This document shows, in pieces, positions 18,120 through 26,805 of a DNA stretch of 64,000 nucleotides. The position numbers were made by a program, and so were the translations under genes. The notes beneath the pieces are model-generated. The model did no database searches. It was not told the origin of the DNA and saw only the letters and a program-made list of their open reading frames with translations. Position 1 is the stretch's first letter; every line of letters begins with the position of its first letter. The stretch comes from Bordetella genomosp. 10. GTDB taxonomy: Bacteria > Pseudomonadota > Gammaproteobacteria > Burkholderiales > Burkholderiaceae_B. The stretch is from contig NZ_NEVM01000001.1 in assembly GCF_002261225.1 (NCBI RefSeq), positions 1,488,001-1,552,000 on the forward strand, given 5' to 3'.

Positions 18120-20510
18120 TTACCATACCCAATCGCGGATTTCGGGCTTGTCTATGCCCTCTTCGTGCGCATAGGCCATGTGCTCGATGATGCGGTCGCG
18201 CAGCCACTCCTTCACGTGGGCGCCGACCACGTGCAGCTTGGGCACGCGGTCGATGACGTCGATGGCCAGGTGGAAGCGGTCCACCTCGTTGATCATGGCC
18301 AGTTCGAAGGGCGTGTTGATGTTGCCGCGCTCCTGGTAGCCATGCACGTGCATGTTGTCGTGATTCGCCCGCCGGTAGGTGAGCTTGTGGACCAGCGACG
18401 AATAGGAATGGAAGTTGAAGATCACCGGCTTGTCGCGCGTGAACAGCGAGTCGAAGTCGCGGTCGCTGAGCCCGTGCGGGTGCTCCGTATCGGACACCAG
18501 GCGGTAAAGGTCCACCACGTTGACGAAGCGGATCTTCAGCTCGGGGAATTTCTCCTTCAGCAGCTTGGTGGCGGCCAGGGCCTCCATGGTCGCGATATCC
18601 CCCGCGCACGCCATCACCACGTCCGGCTCCGCGCCCTGGTCCGTGCTGGCCCATTCCCAGATGCCGATGCCCTTGGTGCAATGGATGGTGGCGCTCTCCA
18701 TGTCCAGGTACTGCAGGTGCGGCTGCTTGTCGGCGACGATGACGTTGACGTAGTCGCGCGTGCGCAGGCAGTGGTCGGCCACGCTGAGCAGGCAGTTGGC
18801 GTCCGGCGGCAGGTAGATGCGCACCACCTCCGGGCTCTTGTTGGCCACCACGTCCAGAAAACCCGGATCCTGGTGGGTGAAGCCGTTATGGTCCTGGCGC
18901 CAGACCAGCGAGGTGATCAGCAGGTTGATCGACGGCACCGGCGCGCGCCAGTCCAGTTCGGTCTTGGATTTCTCCAGCCACTTCGCGTGCTGGTTGAACA
19001 TCGAATCGATGACGTGGACGAAGGCCTCGTAGGTGGCGAAGAAGCCGTGGCGTCCCGTCAGCACGTAGCCTTCGAACCAGCCTTCCAGGGTGTGCTCGCT
19101 GAGGATTTCCATGACGCGGCCGTCGGGCGCCAGGTAGCCGCCATCCTCGTCCTGCGGCAGCGTCTGCGCCAGCCAGGTCTTGCCGGTCGCCTCGTACAGG
19201 GCGGTCAGCTTGTTGCTGGCGGTCTCGTCCGGGCCGAAGACGCGGAAGTTGGTCATGTTCCGCCGCATGACGTCGCGCAGGAATCCCCCCAATACTGCGG
19301 TGGGCGAGACGTAGGACGAGGCCGGCGCGCGCACCGGCACGGCGTAGTCGCGGAAGGGCGGCAGGTCCAGGTCGCGCCGCAGCAGGCCGCCGTTGGCATG
19401 GGGATTGGCGCTGATGCGGCGGTCGCCGCGCGGCGCCAGCGCGCGCAGCGCTTCGACAGGGGCGCCGTCGGCGTCGAACAACTCCTCGGGGCGATAGCCG
19501 CGCAGCCATTCCTCGACCGCCCGCAGGCTTTGCCGGTTGGTGGCGGGATCGGCCACCGGCACCTGGTGCGCGCGCCAGGAACCTTCCACCTTGTGCCCGT
19601 CCACCGTTTTCGGGCCGGTCCAGCCCTTGGGCGAACGCAGGACGATCATGGGCCAGCGCGGCCGCCCGCTCGACCCGCCTTCGCGCGCGCGCTGCTGGAT
19701 GGCCCGGATTTCATCGATGCAGGCGTCCAGCGTCGCGGCCATCTGCTGGTGCATGCGCGGCGGGTCGTCGCCCTCGACGAAGTAGGGCTTGTAGCCGTAG
19801 CCGATGAACAGCGCTTCCAGCTCCTCGTGCGGGATGCGCGCCAGGATGGTGGGATTGGCGATCTTGTAGCCGTTCAGGTGCAGGATGGGTAGCACCGCGC
19901 CGTCGCTGACCGGATTGAGGAATTTGTTGGAGTGCCAGGAGGCGGCCAGCGGGCCGGTCTCGGCCTCGCCGTCGCCCACCGCGGTGGCGACGATCAGGTC
20001 CGGGTTGTCGAAGGCGGCGCCGTAGGCGTGTGAAAGGCTGTAGCCCAGTTCGCCGCCTTCATGGATGGACCCCGGGGTTTCCGGCGTGCAATGCGAGCCT
20101 ATGCCGCCCGGGAACGAGAACTTCTGGAACAGCCGCTGCATGCCGGCCTCGTCCAGCGAGCGGTCGGGATAGACCTCCGAATAGCGGCCTTCCAGCCAGG
20201 AGCAGGCCAGCGAGGCGGGCGCGCCGTGGCCCGGGCCCGACACGAACAGCACGTTGAGGTCGCGCTGGCGGATCAGGCGGTCGAGGTGGACCAGCATGAA
20301 GTTCTGGCCCGGCGACGAGCCCCAGTGGCCGAGCAGGCGGTTCTTCAGGTGTTCGGGCTTGAGCGGCTCGCGCAGCAGCGGATTCGCCCGCAGGTAGATC
20401 ATGCCCGCCGCCAGATAATTGGCGGCGCGCCAATAGGTGTCCATCAGGCGCAATTCTTCTTCGGACAGGGGGCCTGTCAGGGGTGCCGCTGCGTGACTTG
20501 CATCGTTCAT
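18120..20510 (-). CDS. xfp: Xylulose-5-phosphate/fructose-6-phosphate phosphoketolase
   Basis: Thiamine-diphosphate enzyme splitting xylulose 5-phosphate or fructose 6-phosphate with phosphate into acetyl phosphate and an aldose phosphate; cytoplasmic. The 796-residue length is typical. Family landmarks: [20 protein letters not shown] near the N-terminus, [42 protein letters not shown], the ThDP-site [22 protein letters not shown], then the C-terminal half with [42 protein letters not shown] and [15 protein letters not shown] lies upstream of the ATG. The gene follows a DUF2090 aldolase-like gene and a HAD gene on the same strand. A tandem 8-bp repeat occupies its leader. No acetate kinase or phosphotransacetylase gene is in the window. 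Confidence 0.96.
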   Translation of the reverse strand: MNDASHAAAPLTGPLSEEELRLMDTYWRAANYLAAGMIYLRANPLLREPLKPEHLKNRLLGHWGSSPGQNFMLVHLDRLIRQRDLNVLFVSGPGHGAPASLACSWLEGRYSEVYPDRSLDEAGMQRLFQKFSFPGGIGSHCTPETPGSIHEGGELGYSLSHAYGAAFDNPDLIVATAVGDGEAETGPLAASWHSNKFLNPVSDGAVLPILHLNGYKIANPTILARIPHEELEALFIGYGYKPYFVEGDDPPRMHQQMAATLDACIDEIRAIQQRAREGGSSGRPRWPMIVLRSPKGWTGPKTVDGHKVEGSWRAHQVPVADPATNRQSLRAVEEWLRGYRPEELFDADGAPVEALRALAPRGDRRISANPHANGGLLRRDLDLPPFRDYAVPVRAPASSYVSPTAVLGGFLRDVMRRNMTNFRVFGPDETASNKLTALYEATGKTWLAQTLPQDEDGGYLAPDGRVMEILSEHTLEGWFEGYVLTGRHGFFATYEAFVHVIDSMFNQHAKWLEKSKTELDWRAPVPSINLLITSLVWRQDHNGFTHQDPGFLDVVANKSPEVVRIYLPPDANCLLSVADHCLRTRDYVNVIVADKQPHLQYLDMESATIHCTKGIGIWEWASTDQGAEPDVVMACAGDIATMEALAATKLLKEKFPELKIRFVNVVDLYRLVSDTEHPHGLSDRDFDSLFTRDKPVIFNFHSYSSLVHKLTYRRANHDNMHVHGYQERGNINTPFELAMINEVDRFHLAIDVIDRVPKLHVVGAHVKEWLRDRIIEHMAYAHEEGIDKPEIRDWVW

Positions 20511-20532
20511 CGGACCTACTCCCTTGCATGAG

Positions 20533-20596
20533 ATAAGCGGATAAGCGGATAAGGGGATACGCGGACAAGCGGATATGCGGACGAGCGCATACGCGC
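20533..20596. repeat. Eight-copy 8-bp tandem repeat in the xfp leader
   Basis: Eight consecutive octamers (20533-20596) follow the pattern ATAAGCGG: the first two are identical, the third to sixth differ by one or two bases (ATAAGGGG, ATACGCGG, ACAAGCGG, ATATGCGG), and the last two are more degenerate. The block lies 22 bases upstream of the xfp start and just after the stop of the preceding gene. Confidence 0.85.
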
Positions 20597-20618
20597 CGCC
20601 GCGGCCGGGACGGCGGTA

Positions 20619-21545
20619 TCAGGCGGACGCGCCGCGCGCCCGTTCGAAGATCGAGACCCAGCCCGCGTACTGGCCGGCGATGCGCCGCGCCGCATCCTCC
20701 CGCGTGGCCTTGCCGGCCTCGAAATCGGCGACGGCGTCGAAGAAACTGGTGCGGCCCACCGCGAAGCCGATGAAGCCCGGCACGCTGGCGGCCGTGGTCA
20801 GCCAGTGGCGCACCTTGGCGTCGTCCGCGCCGCGGCCCAATACGATGCAGCCGACCTTGCCGCGGCCGCCGCGGCGCGCCACCTCGACCACCGCGGCGCA
20901 GTCGGCGCGCTGGTCCAGGCCCTCGATCTTCCACACCGCGGGCTCGACGCCGGCGTCCTGCAACTCGCGCATGGCCTGCATCATCAGGCGGGGACGCAGT
21001 TGCAGGTCGTAGGCATGCTTGTCGCCGCGCACGCTGCTGAGCTGCGCCTGGGTGGCCGGGACCAGCAGTTCGAACATCAGGGGACGGCCCGTCTTCAGGC
21101 AATAGCGCGAGAGTTCGGCCAGGCGTCCGGCCTGGCGCTGGTTCATCCCGCTATCGCTGTCTTCCGGGTTGTAGCGCACCAGGACCTTGGCGAAGGCGGG
21201 ATCGAAGGCTTCGATGTGCGCTGCATAGTCGTCGCCGTATTCGAAGTGGAATTCGTCCGAACCGCTGCGTTCCACCGACAGCGCCGTGACGTAGCCGCGC
21301 CGGCGCGCGTCGCGCAGGATGGCCGCGCCGTATTCCTCGTCCACCAGCACGCCCGCGTGGGCGGCGTCGACGTCGCGGTCGCGCGCGCCTTGCAGAAAGC
21401 CTTCGTAGATCAGTTGCTTGCTGTCCTCCACCTTGGCCTGCTGTTCCGCGGACAAGGGGGGGACATAGTTGAACATGCCCTTGACGTAGGAGTTGCGATG
21501 GTCGAAGGGCAGGAGATAGAGGGGGAGTTCGTAGCCGGGTTGCAT
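20619..21545 (-). CDS. DUF2090 / IolC C-terminal-type aldolase-like protein
   Basis: The ATG at 21545 is preceded by GGAGG at ideal spacing; the longer frame to 21617 is unsupported. The 308-residue product matches the DUF2090 domain, which is also found fused to the sugar kinase IolC of inositol catabolism and has a class I aldolase TIM-barrel build: ELPLYLLPFDHRNSYVKGMF at the N-terminus, then GVLVDEEYGAAILRDARRRG, VLVRYNPEDS, RPLMFELLVPATQAQL, EPAVWKIEGLD (Lys as candidate Schiff-base residue), CIVLGRGADDAKVRHWL and GFIGFAVGRTSFFDAVADF. Probably cleaves a phosphorylated sugar acid or ketose. It lies between a HAD phosphatase-like gene and phosphoketolase, suggesting a joint sugar-phosphate pathway. 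Confidence 0.8.
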   Translation of the reverse strand: MQPGYELPLYLLPFDHRNSYVKGMFNYVPPLSAEQQAKVEDSKQLIYEGFLQGARDRDVDAAHAGVLVDEEYGAAILRDARRRGYVTALSVERSGSDEFHFEYGDDYAAHIEAFDPAFAKVLVRYNPEDSDSGMNQRQAGRLAELSRYCLKTGRPLMFELLVPATQAQLSSVRGDKHAYDLQLRPRLMMQAMRELQDAGVEPAVWKIEGLDQRADCAAVVEVARRGGRGKVGCIVLGRGADDAKVRHWLTTAASVPGFIGFAVGRTSFFDAVADFEAGKATREDAARRIAGQYAGWVSIFERARGASA

Positions 21546-21636
21546 GGCGCCTCCGATAGCGGTGTGGGGCGGGAAGGGAAGACCCGCCGGGTGGCCGGAC
21601 GGGGCGGCAAACGTCATGCCCGTCCGGACGTGTCCG

Positions 21637-22326
21637 TCATGGCGAGCCTCCCGCCGCCTGGGCGGGCTGCCACCGCGCCAGGGTGCCGATGTGCTCCAGC
21701 GCGAGGTCTGGCGGCGGATAGCGCGCGTTGGTGGCCGCGTCGCGGCCGTAGTGGCCCTGCCGCACGAGTATCGTGGTGACGCGGGCGCCCCAGGCCTGCT
21801 TGACCGCGGTCAGCAGGGCCAGCTTGTCGTCCACCATGACGTAGTGCCGGGCAGGCTGGGCGCGTTCGATCTGCGACAGCATCTGCTGCTTGTGCACGTA
21901 GATGAAAACGCGTTCGTCGACGGCGGCCGCCAGCCCGGCGGCGCGGATCTTGTGCGGCTGGTAGACGGCGTCGCCGTCCGAAAGGATGACCGGCCGGCCC
22001 CAGCGCGACAGGTTGCCGATGGCCTCCAGCGCGCCTTCGAACACGGCGTCGGCGAAGGGATATTCCAGAAGGAAACGGGAAATGCCCGGCAGCAGCAGAT
22101 CGTTGCGGCCCGGCTGGCGCAGCGCCTGCACCGCGCCCAGGTAGTCGGCGTAGCCGAGACGGCCGCGCAGGTCTTCGTACCGCTGCCAATAGTGCTGGTT
22201 GCCGTCGGGACCCAGGGTATCGGTCAGGTGGCGGCGCAGGTCGGCCTGCAGGCGGTCGTTGTCGAACAGGGTATTGTCGACGTCGAGCAGGAAGACACGA
22301 TCGGGGACGGGATTCATCGGCGTCAT
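21637..22326 (-). CDS. HAD-superfamily hydrolase
   Basis: A 229-residue haloacid-dehalogenase-fold protein, probably a small-molecule phosphatase. Motif I is FLLDVDNTLFDND (nucleophile Asp15, acid/base Asp17), motif II is PVILSDGDAVYQPHKI with a conserved downstream Lys, and motif IV is HYVMVDDKLALLTAV. A helical cap occupies about 25-95 (HYWQRYEDLRGRLGYADYLG). The start is at 22326 or at the second ATG nine bases in; neither has a good binding site. First gene of the set running into the aldolase-like gene (91-base gap) and phosphoketolase. The physiological substrate is unknown. Confidence 0.85.
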   Translation of the reverse strand: MTPMNPVPDRVFLLDVDNTLFDNDRLQADLRRHLTDTLGPDGNQHYWQRYEDLRGRLGYADYLGAVQALRQPGRNDLLLPGISRFLLEYPFADAVFEGALEAIGNLSRWGRPVILSDGDAVYQPHKIRAAGLAAAVDERVFIYVHKQQMLSQIERAQPARHYVMVDDKLALLTAVKQAWGARVTTILVRQGHYGRDAATNARYPPPDLALEHIGTLARWQPAQAAGGSP

Positions 22327-22398
22327 CGGAGGTATTCCCGGGGTATTCCATTACCGCGCGAAGGGCCATTGTGGCAGAAGTTTCCTTGCCCAGATGTG

Positions 22399-25300
22399 TC
22401 AGATTGCTTGTATCGGGGGCGGACCCGCGGGGGACGCATCCGGCCGCTCGGCCGGGGGCTCCGTGCGCAGCCAGGCCTGCACCGATTCCAGCAGGGCGGC
22501 CAGTTGCCGCCGCGCGTCGTCGAGGACGTTCGCGCTGCAAGGCGCGCCGCCGGCGTCGGCCAGCGTCCGCTGGGCTTGCGCGCAGGCGGCCATCAACGCC
22601 TGGGCGTCTATCATGCGCGCCACGCCCAGCACCGCATGCACGGCGCCGTCCATGACGCGCGCGTCGCCGCTCTCGGCCGCCGCGGCCAGCGCGCGCGCAT
22701 CGGCATGCCCGGAACGCAGCAATTCCTCGAACATGGCGCGGTTGCTCGATACGTTCCCGCCGCACAGGTGATCGATGGCGAGCGGATCGAACAGCAGGCC
22801 GTCGCGCCACGGCCCCCGCAGCGCCCGCGTGCGCGGAATATGGCTGCGCAGGTGGCGCCGCAAGGTCTCCAGGCCCACCGGCTTGAAGAGGCAGGCATCC
22901 ATGCCGGACGCGCGGCAGCGCTGGATTTCCTCCTGCCGCGCGTTGGCCGTATAGGCGAAGATCACGCAGCGCGGCTCCTGCGCGGTTTCCGCCGCGCGGA
23001 TGCGGCGCGCCAGCGCGTGGCCGTCGCCGTGGGCCATGTTGCAGTCCGTCATCACCAGGTCGTAGGCGCCGGGACGCCAGGCGCGCCAGGCCTCGTCGCC
23101 GCTGTTGGCCTGCACCACGCGATGGCCCAGGTGTTCCATCTGCTTGCGCAGCAGCAGGCGGTTGGGGGCATTGTCGTCGACGATGAGCACGTGCAGCGAC
23201 GCCGCGTGCTCCGGCTCGGCGGGGAGGGCGGCGTCGTCCTGTTCCGGTGGCTCCTGGCGCGGCGCCTCCAGCGAAAATCGCACTTCCGTGCCCACGCCCG
23301 GCGTGCTGCGCAGGTGGATTTCGCCGCCCATCAATTCCACCAGCCTGCGCGTGATGCACAAGCCCATGCCGGTGCCGCCCAGCGTGCGCGCGCCTTCCCG
23401 CGTTTGCGTGAAAGGCTGGAACAGCAGGCGCTGGTCCTCCGCGCCGATGCCCATGCCGGTATCCGCCACCCGCACGTCGATCGCGCAGCGGTCCGCCGAC
23501 ACCAGGCGGGTGTCCAGCCGCAGCTCGACTTGTCCGGCGGCGGTGAACTTGACGGCATTGCTGACGAGATTGGAAAGAATCTGCTTGAAGCGCGTCGGAT
23601 CGATCAGCACGTGGTCGGGCTGGCCGGGTGGGAGGGTCAGCTTCAGCGCGATGCCCTTGCCGCGCGCGATGCAGTCGAACATCTGCTGCACCGACTCCGC
23701 CAGTTGCGCCAGGCTGACGCGTTCGGGCAAGAGCTCCAGGCGGTCCGATTCGATTTTCTCGATATCCAGGATATTGCCCACGATGGCCAGCAGGGCCTGG
23801 GTCGATGTATAGGCCACCGTGACGTAGTCCTGCAGGGCGTGCTCGTCGCCCTTCAACGCCAGCTCCAGCATGCCGGAAATGGCGTTCATGGGCGTGCGGA
23901 TCTCGTGGCTGGCGGTGACCAGGAATTCGGTCTTGGCGCGGTTGGCCGCTTCCGCGAGTTCCTTGGCCGCCTGCAACTCGTTGAGCAGGCGCACGCGGTC
24001 GGAAACGTCGATCCAGCCGCCGATGATGCCGGCGATGCCGCCCGAGGAATCGTTGTAGGGCAGCACCCAGTGATGGATGCGCCGGCGCGCCCGGCGCACC
24101 AGCCCCTCGCGGTCCGCGAAGATGGCCCGGCCTTCCCGCAGGGCTTCGCTGTAGATGGCCTGGTAGCGCCGTTCGTCCTCGGGGGTGATGAATTCGATGT
24201 TCGCTTCCTTCAGCGTCTTGTTCATGACCTGTTCGCGTTGCACCGCGAATTCCTCGAGATAGCGCTGGTTGCAGGCCACCAGCCGGCTTTCCGTGTCGCG
24301 CACGTAGATGGCGTAGGGCGTGCCGTTGATCAGCACCCGCATGAATTCGAGCTGGTCGTTGAGGGCGCGTTCGGCGCGCTTGCGCTGGCGTATCTGCCGG
24401 CGCAGATAGCCGTTCCACGCCACCAGCAGCAGGGCCAGCACGGTGGCCGCGCCCAGCAGCCGGTGCAATTGGCGGCGATGCGCGCTGGACGGGGCGATCA
24501 GCGTCTCCTGCGCCGCGCGCCAGCGCCGGATCAGGGCCGCCGTTTCCGTCGGCGTCAGGCTGGCCAGCGCCTTGTCGACGATGCCGCGCAGCAGCGGCTG
24601 GGCCTTGCTCACGGCCAGGCCCAGCCTGCTGGGGTCGCTGGGAAGATGGCCGCCGATGCGCAGCCAACTGGCGTAGCCATGCGCCAGCGCGTACTTGGCG
24701 CGCAGCTCCATCAGCACCGCGGCGTCGGCCCAGCCGTTGACGACGGCGTCCAGCGCGGCCTGGTCGCTATCCATGCGCACCAGCATGATTTCCGGGTGAT
24801 GCTGGGCCAGCCAGGCTTCGCTGCTGCTGCCGGCCACGACGGCCAGGTGCTTGTTGGCCAGGCTGCCGGCGGGCACGTCGGCGCCGGGATGTTCCTGCCG
24901 CACCAGCAGCACGTTGCCGTTGGTCACGAGCGGCGCGCTGGTCGCGTAGGCGGGATCGTCGTACATGGCGAGATCGACCGGGGCGAGCAGGTCGAACCGT
25001 TGCGCGGGCCAGCGGGCCGGCGCGTTGCGGGCGCCGTCGACGCGCGTGATTTCGATGCGCAGGCCGGTGCGCCGCGCGATCGCCGCCAGGAATTCGTGGA
25101 CGAGGCCGGGATCGTAGTCGAGCCCCCTGCCGTCCGGCCCCGATCCCGCGGGCTCGGCCAGGGCCGCGCTGATCGAGGGATGCGTCTCGATCCATTGCGC
25201 TTCCTCGGCCGTGAGCGGCAGGGGCGGCGCGTCCATGTCCAGCGCATGGAAAGTCCAGCAGCGCAGGTCGTCGGCGTCCGGCTCCGGCACGAACACGCGC

Positions 25301-25521
25301 GTGATCGACGCGTACAGGATCGAGAGCAGCGTGCCGCCGCCGGACGCCGGCGCGGCGCGCCGGCCGTGCGGCGGCGCAACGGCGCAGTAGGTGTCGTCGA
25401 TGACCGCGTGGGGTGGCGCCGCGGGCGGCTGGCCGGCGCCGGCGCTACCTTCGCCATGCAGCAGCAAGGCCAGGACCAGGGCCAGGGCCTGCCACAGCCG
25501 CGGCCGGTAAGGAACGCGCAT
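22399..25521 (-). CDS. BvgS/EvgS-like hybrid sensor histidine kinase
   Basis: A 1040-residue hybrid kinase starting at the ATG at 25521, five bases after the response-regulator stop. Domain order: signal/anchor segment (about 8-22), one periplasmic Venus-flytrap domain (about 105-340), a transmembrane helix (354-371), PAS (about 385-508), HisKA with phospho-acceptor His539 in TASHEIRTPMNAISGML, HATPase (GMGIGAEDQRLL and GGTGMGLCITRRLVELMGG), receiver with Asp826 in LVMTDCNMAHGDGH and Lys880, and a C-terminal HPt with His962 in AVHAVLGVARMIDA. This is the BvgS layout with one flytrap domain instead of two. The HPt lacks the Lys normally found three residues after the His. It should run a four-step phosphorelay to the adjacent BvgA-like regulator. 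The ligand is unknown; BvgS responds to temperature, sulfate and nicotinate. Confidence 0.93.
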   Translation of the reverse strand: MRVPYRPRLWQALALVLALLLHGEGSAGAGQPPAAPPHAVIDDTYCAVAPPHGRRAAPASGGGTLLSILYASITRVFVPEPDADDLRCWTFHALDMDAPPLPLTAEEAQWIETHPSISAALAEPAGSGPDGRGLDYDPGLVHEFLAAIARRTGLRIEITRVDGARNAPARWPAQRFDLLAPVDLAMYDDPAYATSAPLVTNGNVLLVRQEHPGADVPAGSLANKHLAVVAGSSSEAWLAQHHPEIMLVRMDSDQAALDAVVNGWADAAVLMELRAKYALAHGYASWLRIGGHLPSDPSRLGLAVSKAQPLLRGIVDKALASLTPTETAALIRRWRAAQETLIAPSSAHRRQLHRLLGAATVLALLLVAWNGYLRRQIRQRKRAERALNDQLEFMRVLINGTPYAIYVRDTESRLVACNQRYLEEFAVQREQVMNKTLKEANIEFITPEDERRYQAIYSEALREGRAIFADREGLVRRARRRIHHWVLPYNDSSGGIAGIIGGWIDVSDRVRLLNELQAAKELAEAANRAKTEFLVTASHEIRTPMNAISGMLELALKGDEHALQDYVTVAYTSTQALLAIVGNILDIEKIESDRLELLPERVSLAQLAESVQQMFDCIARGKGIALKLTLPPGQPDHVLIDPTRFKQILSNLVSNAVKFTAAGQVELRLDTRLVSADRCAIDVRVADTGMGIGAEDQRLLFQPFTQTREGARTLGGTGMGLCITRRLVELMGGEIHLRSTPGVGTEVRFSLEAPRQEPPEQDDAALPAEPEHAASLHVLIVDDNAPNRLLLRKQMEHLGHRVVQANSGDEAWRAWRPGAYDLVMTDCNMAHGDGHALARRIRAAETAQEPRCVIFAYTANARQEEIQRCRASGMDACLFKPVGLETLRRHLRSHIPRTRALRGPWRDGLLFDPLAIDHLCGGNVSSNRAMFEELLRSGHADARALAAAAESGDARVMDGAVHAVLGVARMIDAQALMAACAQAQRTLADAGGAPCSANVLDDARRQLAALLESVQAWLRTEPPAERPDASPAGPPPIQAI

Positions 25522-25526
25522 CGGCT

Positions 25527-26162
25527 TCAGACCAGGCCATTGCGGCGCGCCATGTCCGTGAGCTCCAGCAAGGACGTGACGTTGAGTTTCTCGAGCAGGC
25601 GCGTCTTGTAGGTGCTGACGGTCTTTTCGCTGAGCATCAGCGTGGCCGCGATGGTCTTGTTCAACGCGCCGCGCGCCAGGTGCTGCAGCACGACGAGTTC
25701 GCGGTCCGAGAGCAGGCGTATCAGCGCGGCCTCGCCGCCCGCGCCGTCGGCGGTGGCGCGCAGCGCCACGCTGGGGAAATACGTGTTGCCCTGCATGACG
25801 GCCTTGGCGGCGCCGATCAGTTCGGTGAGCTCCTTGCCTTTGTAGACGAAGCCCGCGGCGCCCGCGTGCAGGCATCGCGCGGCGAGGTGTTCGGGGTTCT
25901 GCGCGCTGAGGACCACGATGCGCGGGGCGCGTTGTTCGTCGTCGCCGCGCAGGCGCGAGATCACCATCAGTCCATCCATTTTCGGAATGCCGATGTCGAG
26001 CACGATGAGATCCGGCCGATGTTGACGGGCTGCGCTCAAGGCGTCGACGCCGGAGCCTGCTTCGGCGACGACCTTCCAGCCGTTCTGTTCGAAAAGGGTC
26101 TTGACGGCGAAGCGGATCATGGGATGGTCGTCGACGATCAAGACACTGCCTGCGTTTTGCAC
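25527..26162 (-). CDS. BvgA-like response regulator (NarL/FixJ family)
   Basis: A 211-residue regulator with a receiver domain (1-120) and a LuxR-type helix-turn-helix (about 145-208). The phosphorylation site is Asp56 in LIVLDIGIPKMDGL, with DD at 11-12 (VLIVDDHPMIRFAVKTL) and Lys108 in GAAGFVYKGKEL. The DNA-binding part (LSDRELVVLQHLARG, LSEKTVSTYKTRLLEKLNVT, SLLELTDMARRNGLV) matches BvgA of Bordetella pertussis almost motif for motif, as does AAKAVMQGNTYFPS in the linker. Followed after five bases by its partner kinase, the same gene order as bvgAS. The upstream region holds several inverted repeats that may be autoregulatory sites. It is probably a paralogue or diverged form of BvgA; I cannot tell whether a canonical bvgAS exists elsewhere. 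Confidence 0.94.
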   Translation of the reverse strand: MQNAGSVLIVDDHPMIRFAVKTLFEQNGWKVVAEAGSGVDALSAARQHRPDLIVLDIGIPKMDGLMVISRLRGDDEQRAPRIVVLSAQNPEHLAARCLHAGAAGFVYKGKELTELIGAAKAVMQGNTYFPSVALRATADGAGGEAALIRLLSDRELVVLQHLARGALNKTIAATLMLSEKTVSTYKTRLLEKLNVTSLLELTDMARRNGLV

Positions 26163-26203
26163 GGGTCGTTCCTGTCTGAGGGAAATCGCGGGGCAGTATA
26201 CGG

Positions 26204-26327
26204 AGCCTGTCTGGCCCGGCGGATCAGACAGGGCTCATGGGCGTTGCAGAACAGATACTTATTGCGACTGCTTGAAAAATAGATAGTGTCCAAGCGTATC
26301 TGTCATGTTCTTGCGGGCATTTTTCAA
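26204..26327. promoter_or_regulatory. Cluster of inverted repeats upstream of the bvgA-like gene
   Basis: Three dyads lie within 165 bases of the bvgA-like start: one at 26204-26235 with ten-base arms and one bulge; CAGATAC/GTATCTG; and TTGAAAAAT/ATTTTTCAA. The T/C-rich arms of the last are reminiscent of the inverted heptads (T-rich with TTC) bound by BvgA dimers, but the match is loose. Confidence 0.4.
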
Positions 26328-26386
26328 AAGATAATGCACGCCGTCGCCGTGCTTTCATTCCTTGTCGCGCGCGCAAACAGAAAAGC

Positions 26387-26418
26387 AAAAAAAAGCCACG
26401 GAGGAATGCCTCCGTGGC
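26387..26418 (-). terminator. Orphan intrinsic terminator on the minus strand
   Basis: A perfect ten-base stem (26395-26404 with 26409-26418) and a four-base loop are followed, reading the minus strand, by eight T (26387-26394) and more T-rich sequence. No minus-strand protein gene ends just before it; the next one upstream ends at 27116. It may end a small RNA beginning near 26450-26550, or collect read-through from the aldo/keto reductase gene. Confidence 0.85.
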
Positions 26419-26805
26419 CCAAACACGTGTGTATCGCCCGAGGAAAGACTTCCGCATCTCCTCCGCGATGGGCGACGGGGAAACGTAGCACCTGCCGCGT
26501 TCATGTCGGCGCAAGCGCTGTGTCCAAATGCATCATGGGCGCCGGCGTCCTGCTTTGCTTGAAACCCTGGAACGCCTTATTTGTCGGAACCAAACAAAAT
26601 TCAATCGAAAAGCGACTGAATGGATGGCTTAAAAACTTGAAACCTCAATGTGGTTCTGTTGCGAAGCTTTGCGCTGTTCGCCGTTTCGTTGGAAGCGCGA
26701 TGCAAGGTTCCGATTTAAATCCCGTGTCTTCACTAGTGCTACTAGTGCCAAGACCCATCGACTCATGCTATAGAGTGGCTGAGCAAAATATAAGCGGGGG
26801 GAGCG

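Larger units (their letters stand above)
26163..26805. other. Regulatory intergenic region upstream of the bvgA-like gene
   Basis: A 643-base gap, A/T-rich in its right half. It holds an inverted repeat AGCCTGTCTG / CAGACAGGGCT (26204-26235), interleaved inverted repeats CAGATAC / GTATCTG (26252-26258, 26296-26302) and TTGAAAAAT / ATTTTTCAA (26272-26280, 26319-26327), and a minus-strand terminator (26387-26418). Near the right end, two overlapping copies of ACTAGTGC (around 26733-26750) and A/T-rich -10-like hexamers precede the small gene at 26806. No convincing protein gene is seen; a 96-codon minus-strand frame crossing the terminator hairpin is unlikely to be coding. Confidence 0.5.

Noticed and set aside
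21544..25611. A 1355-codon plus-strand frame opposite the HAD and kinase genes
   Set aside because: The translation is Arg/Gln/His-rich without motifs, and the minus strand encodes clear kinase and HAD domains.
26224..26514. A 96-codon minus-strand frame before the bvgA-like gene
   Set aside because: It runs through a perfect terminator hairpin and its T-run, which no expressed coding sequence should do.
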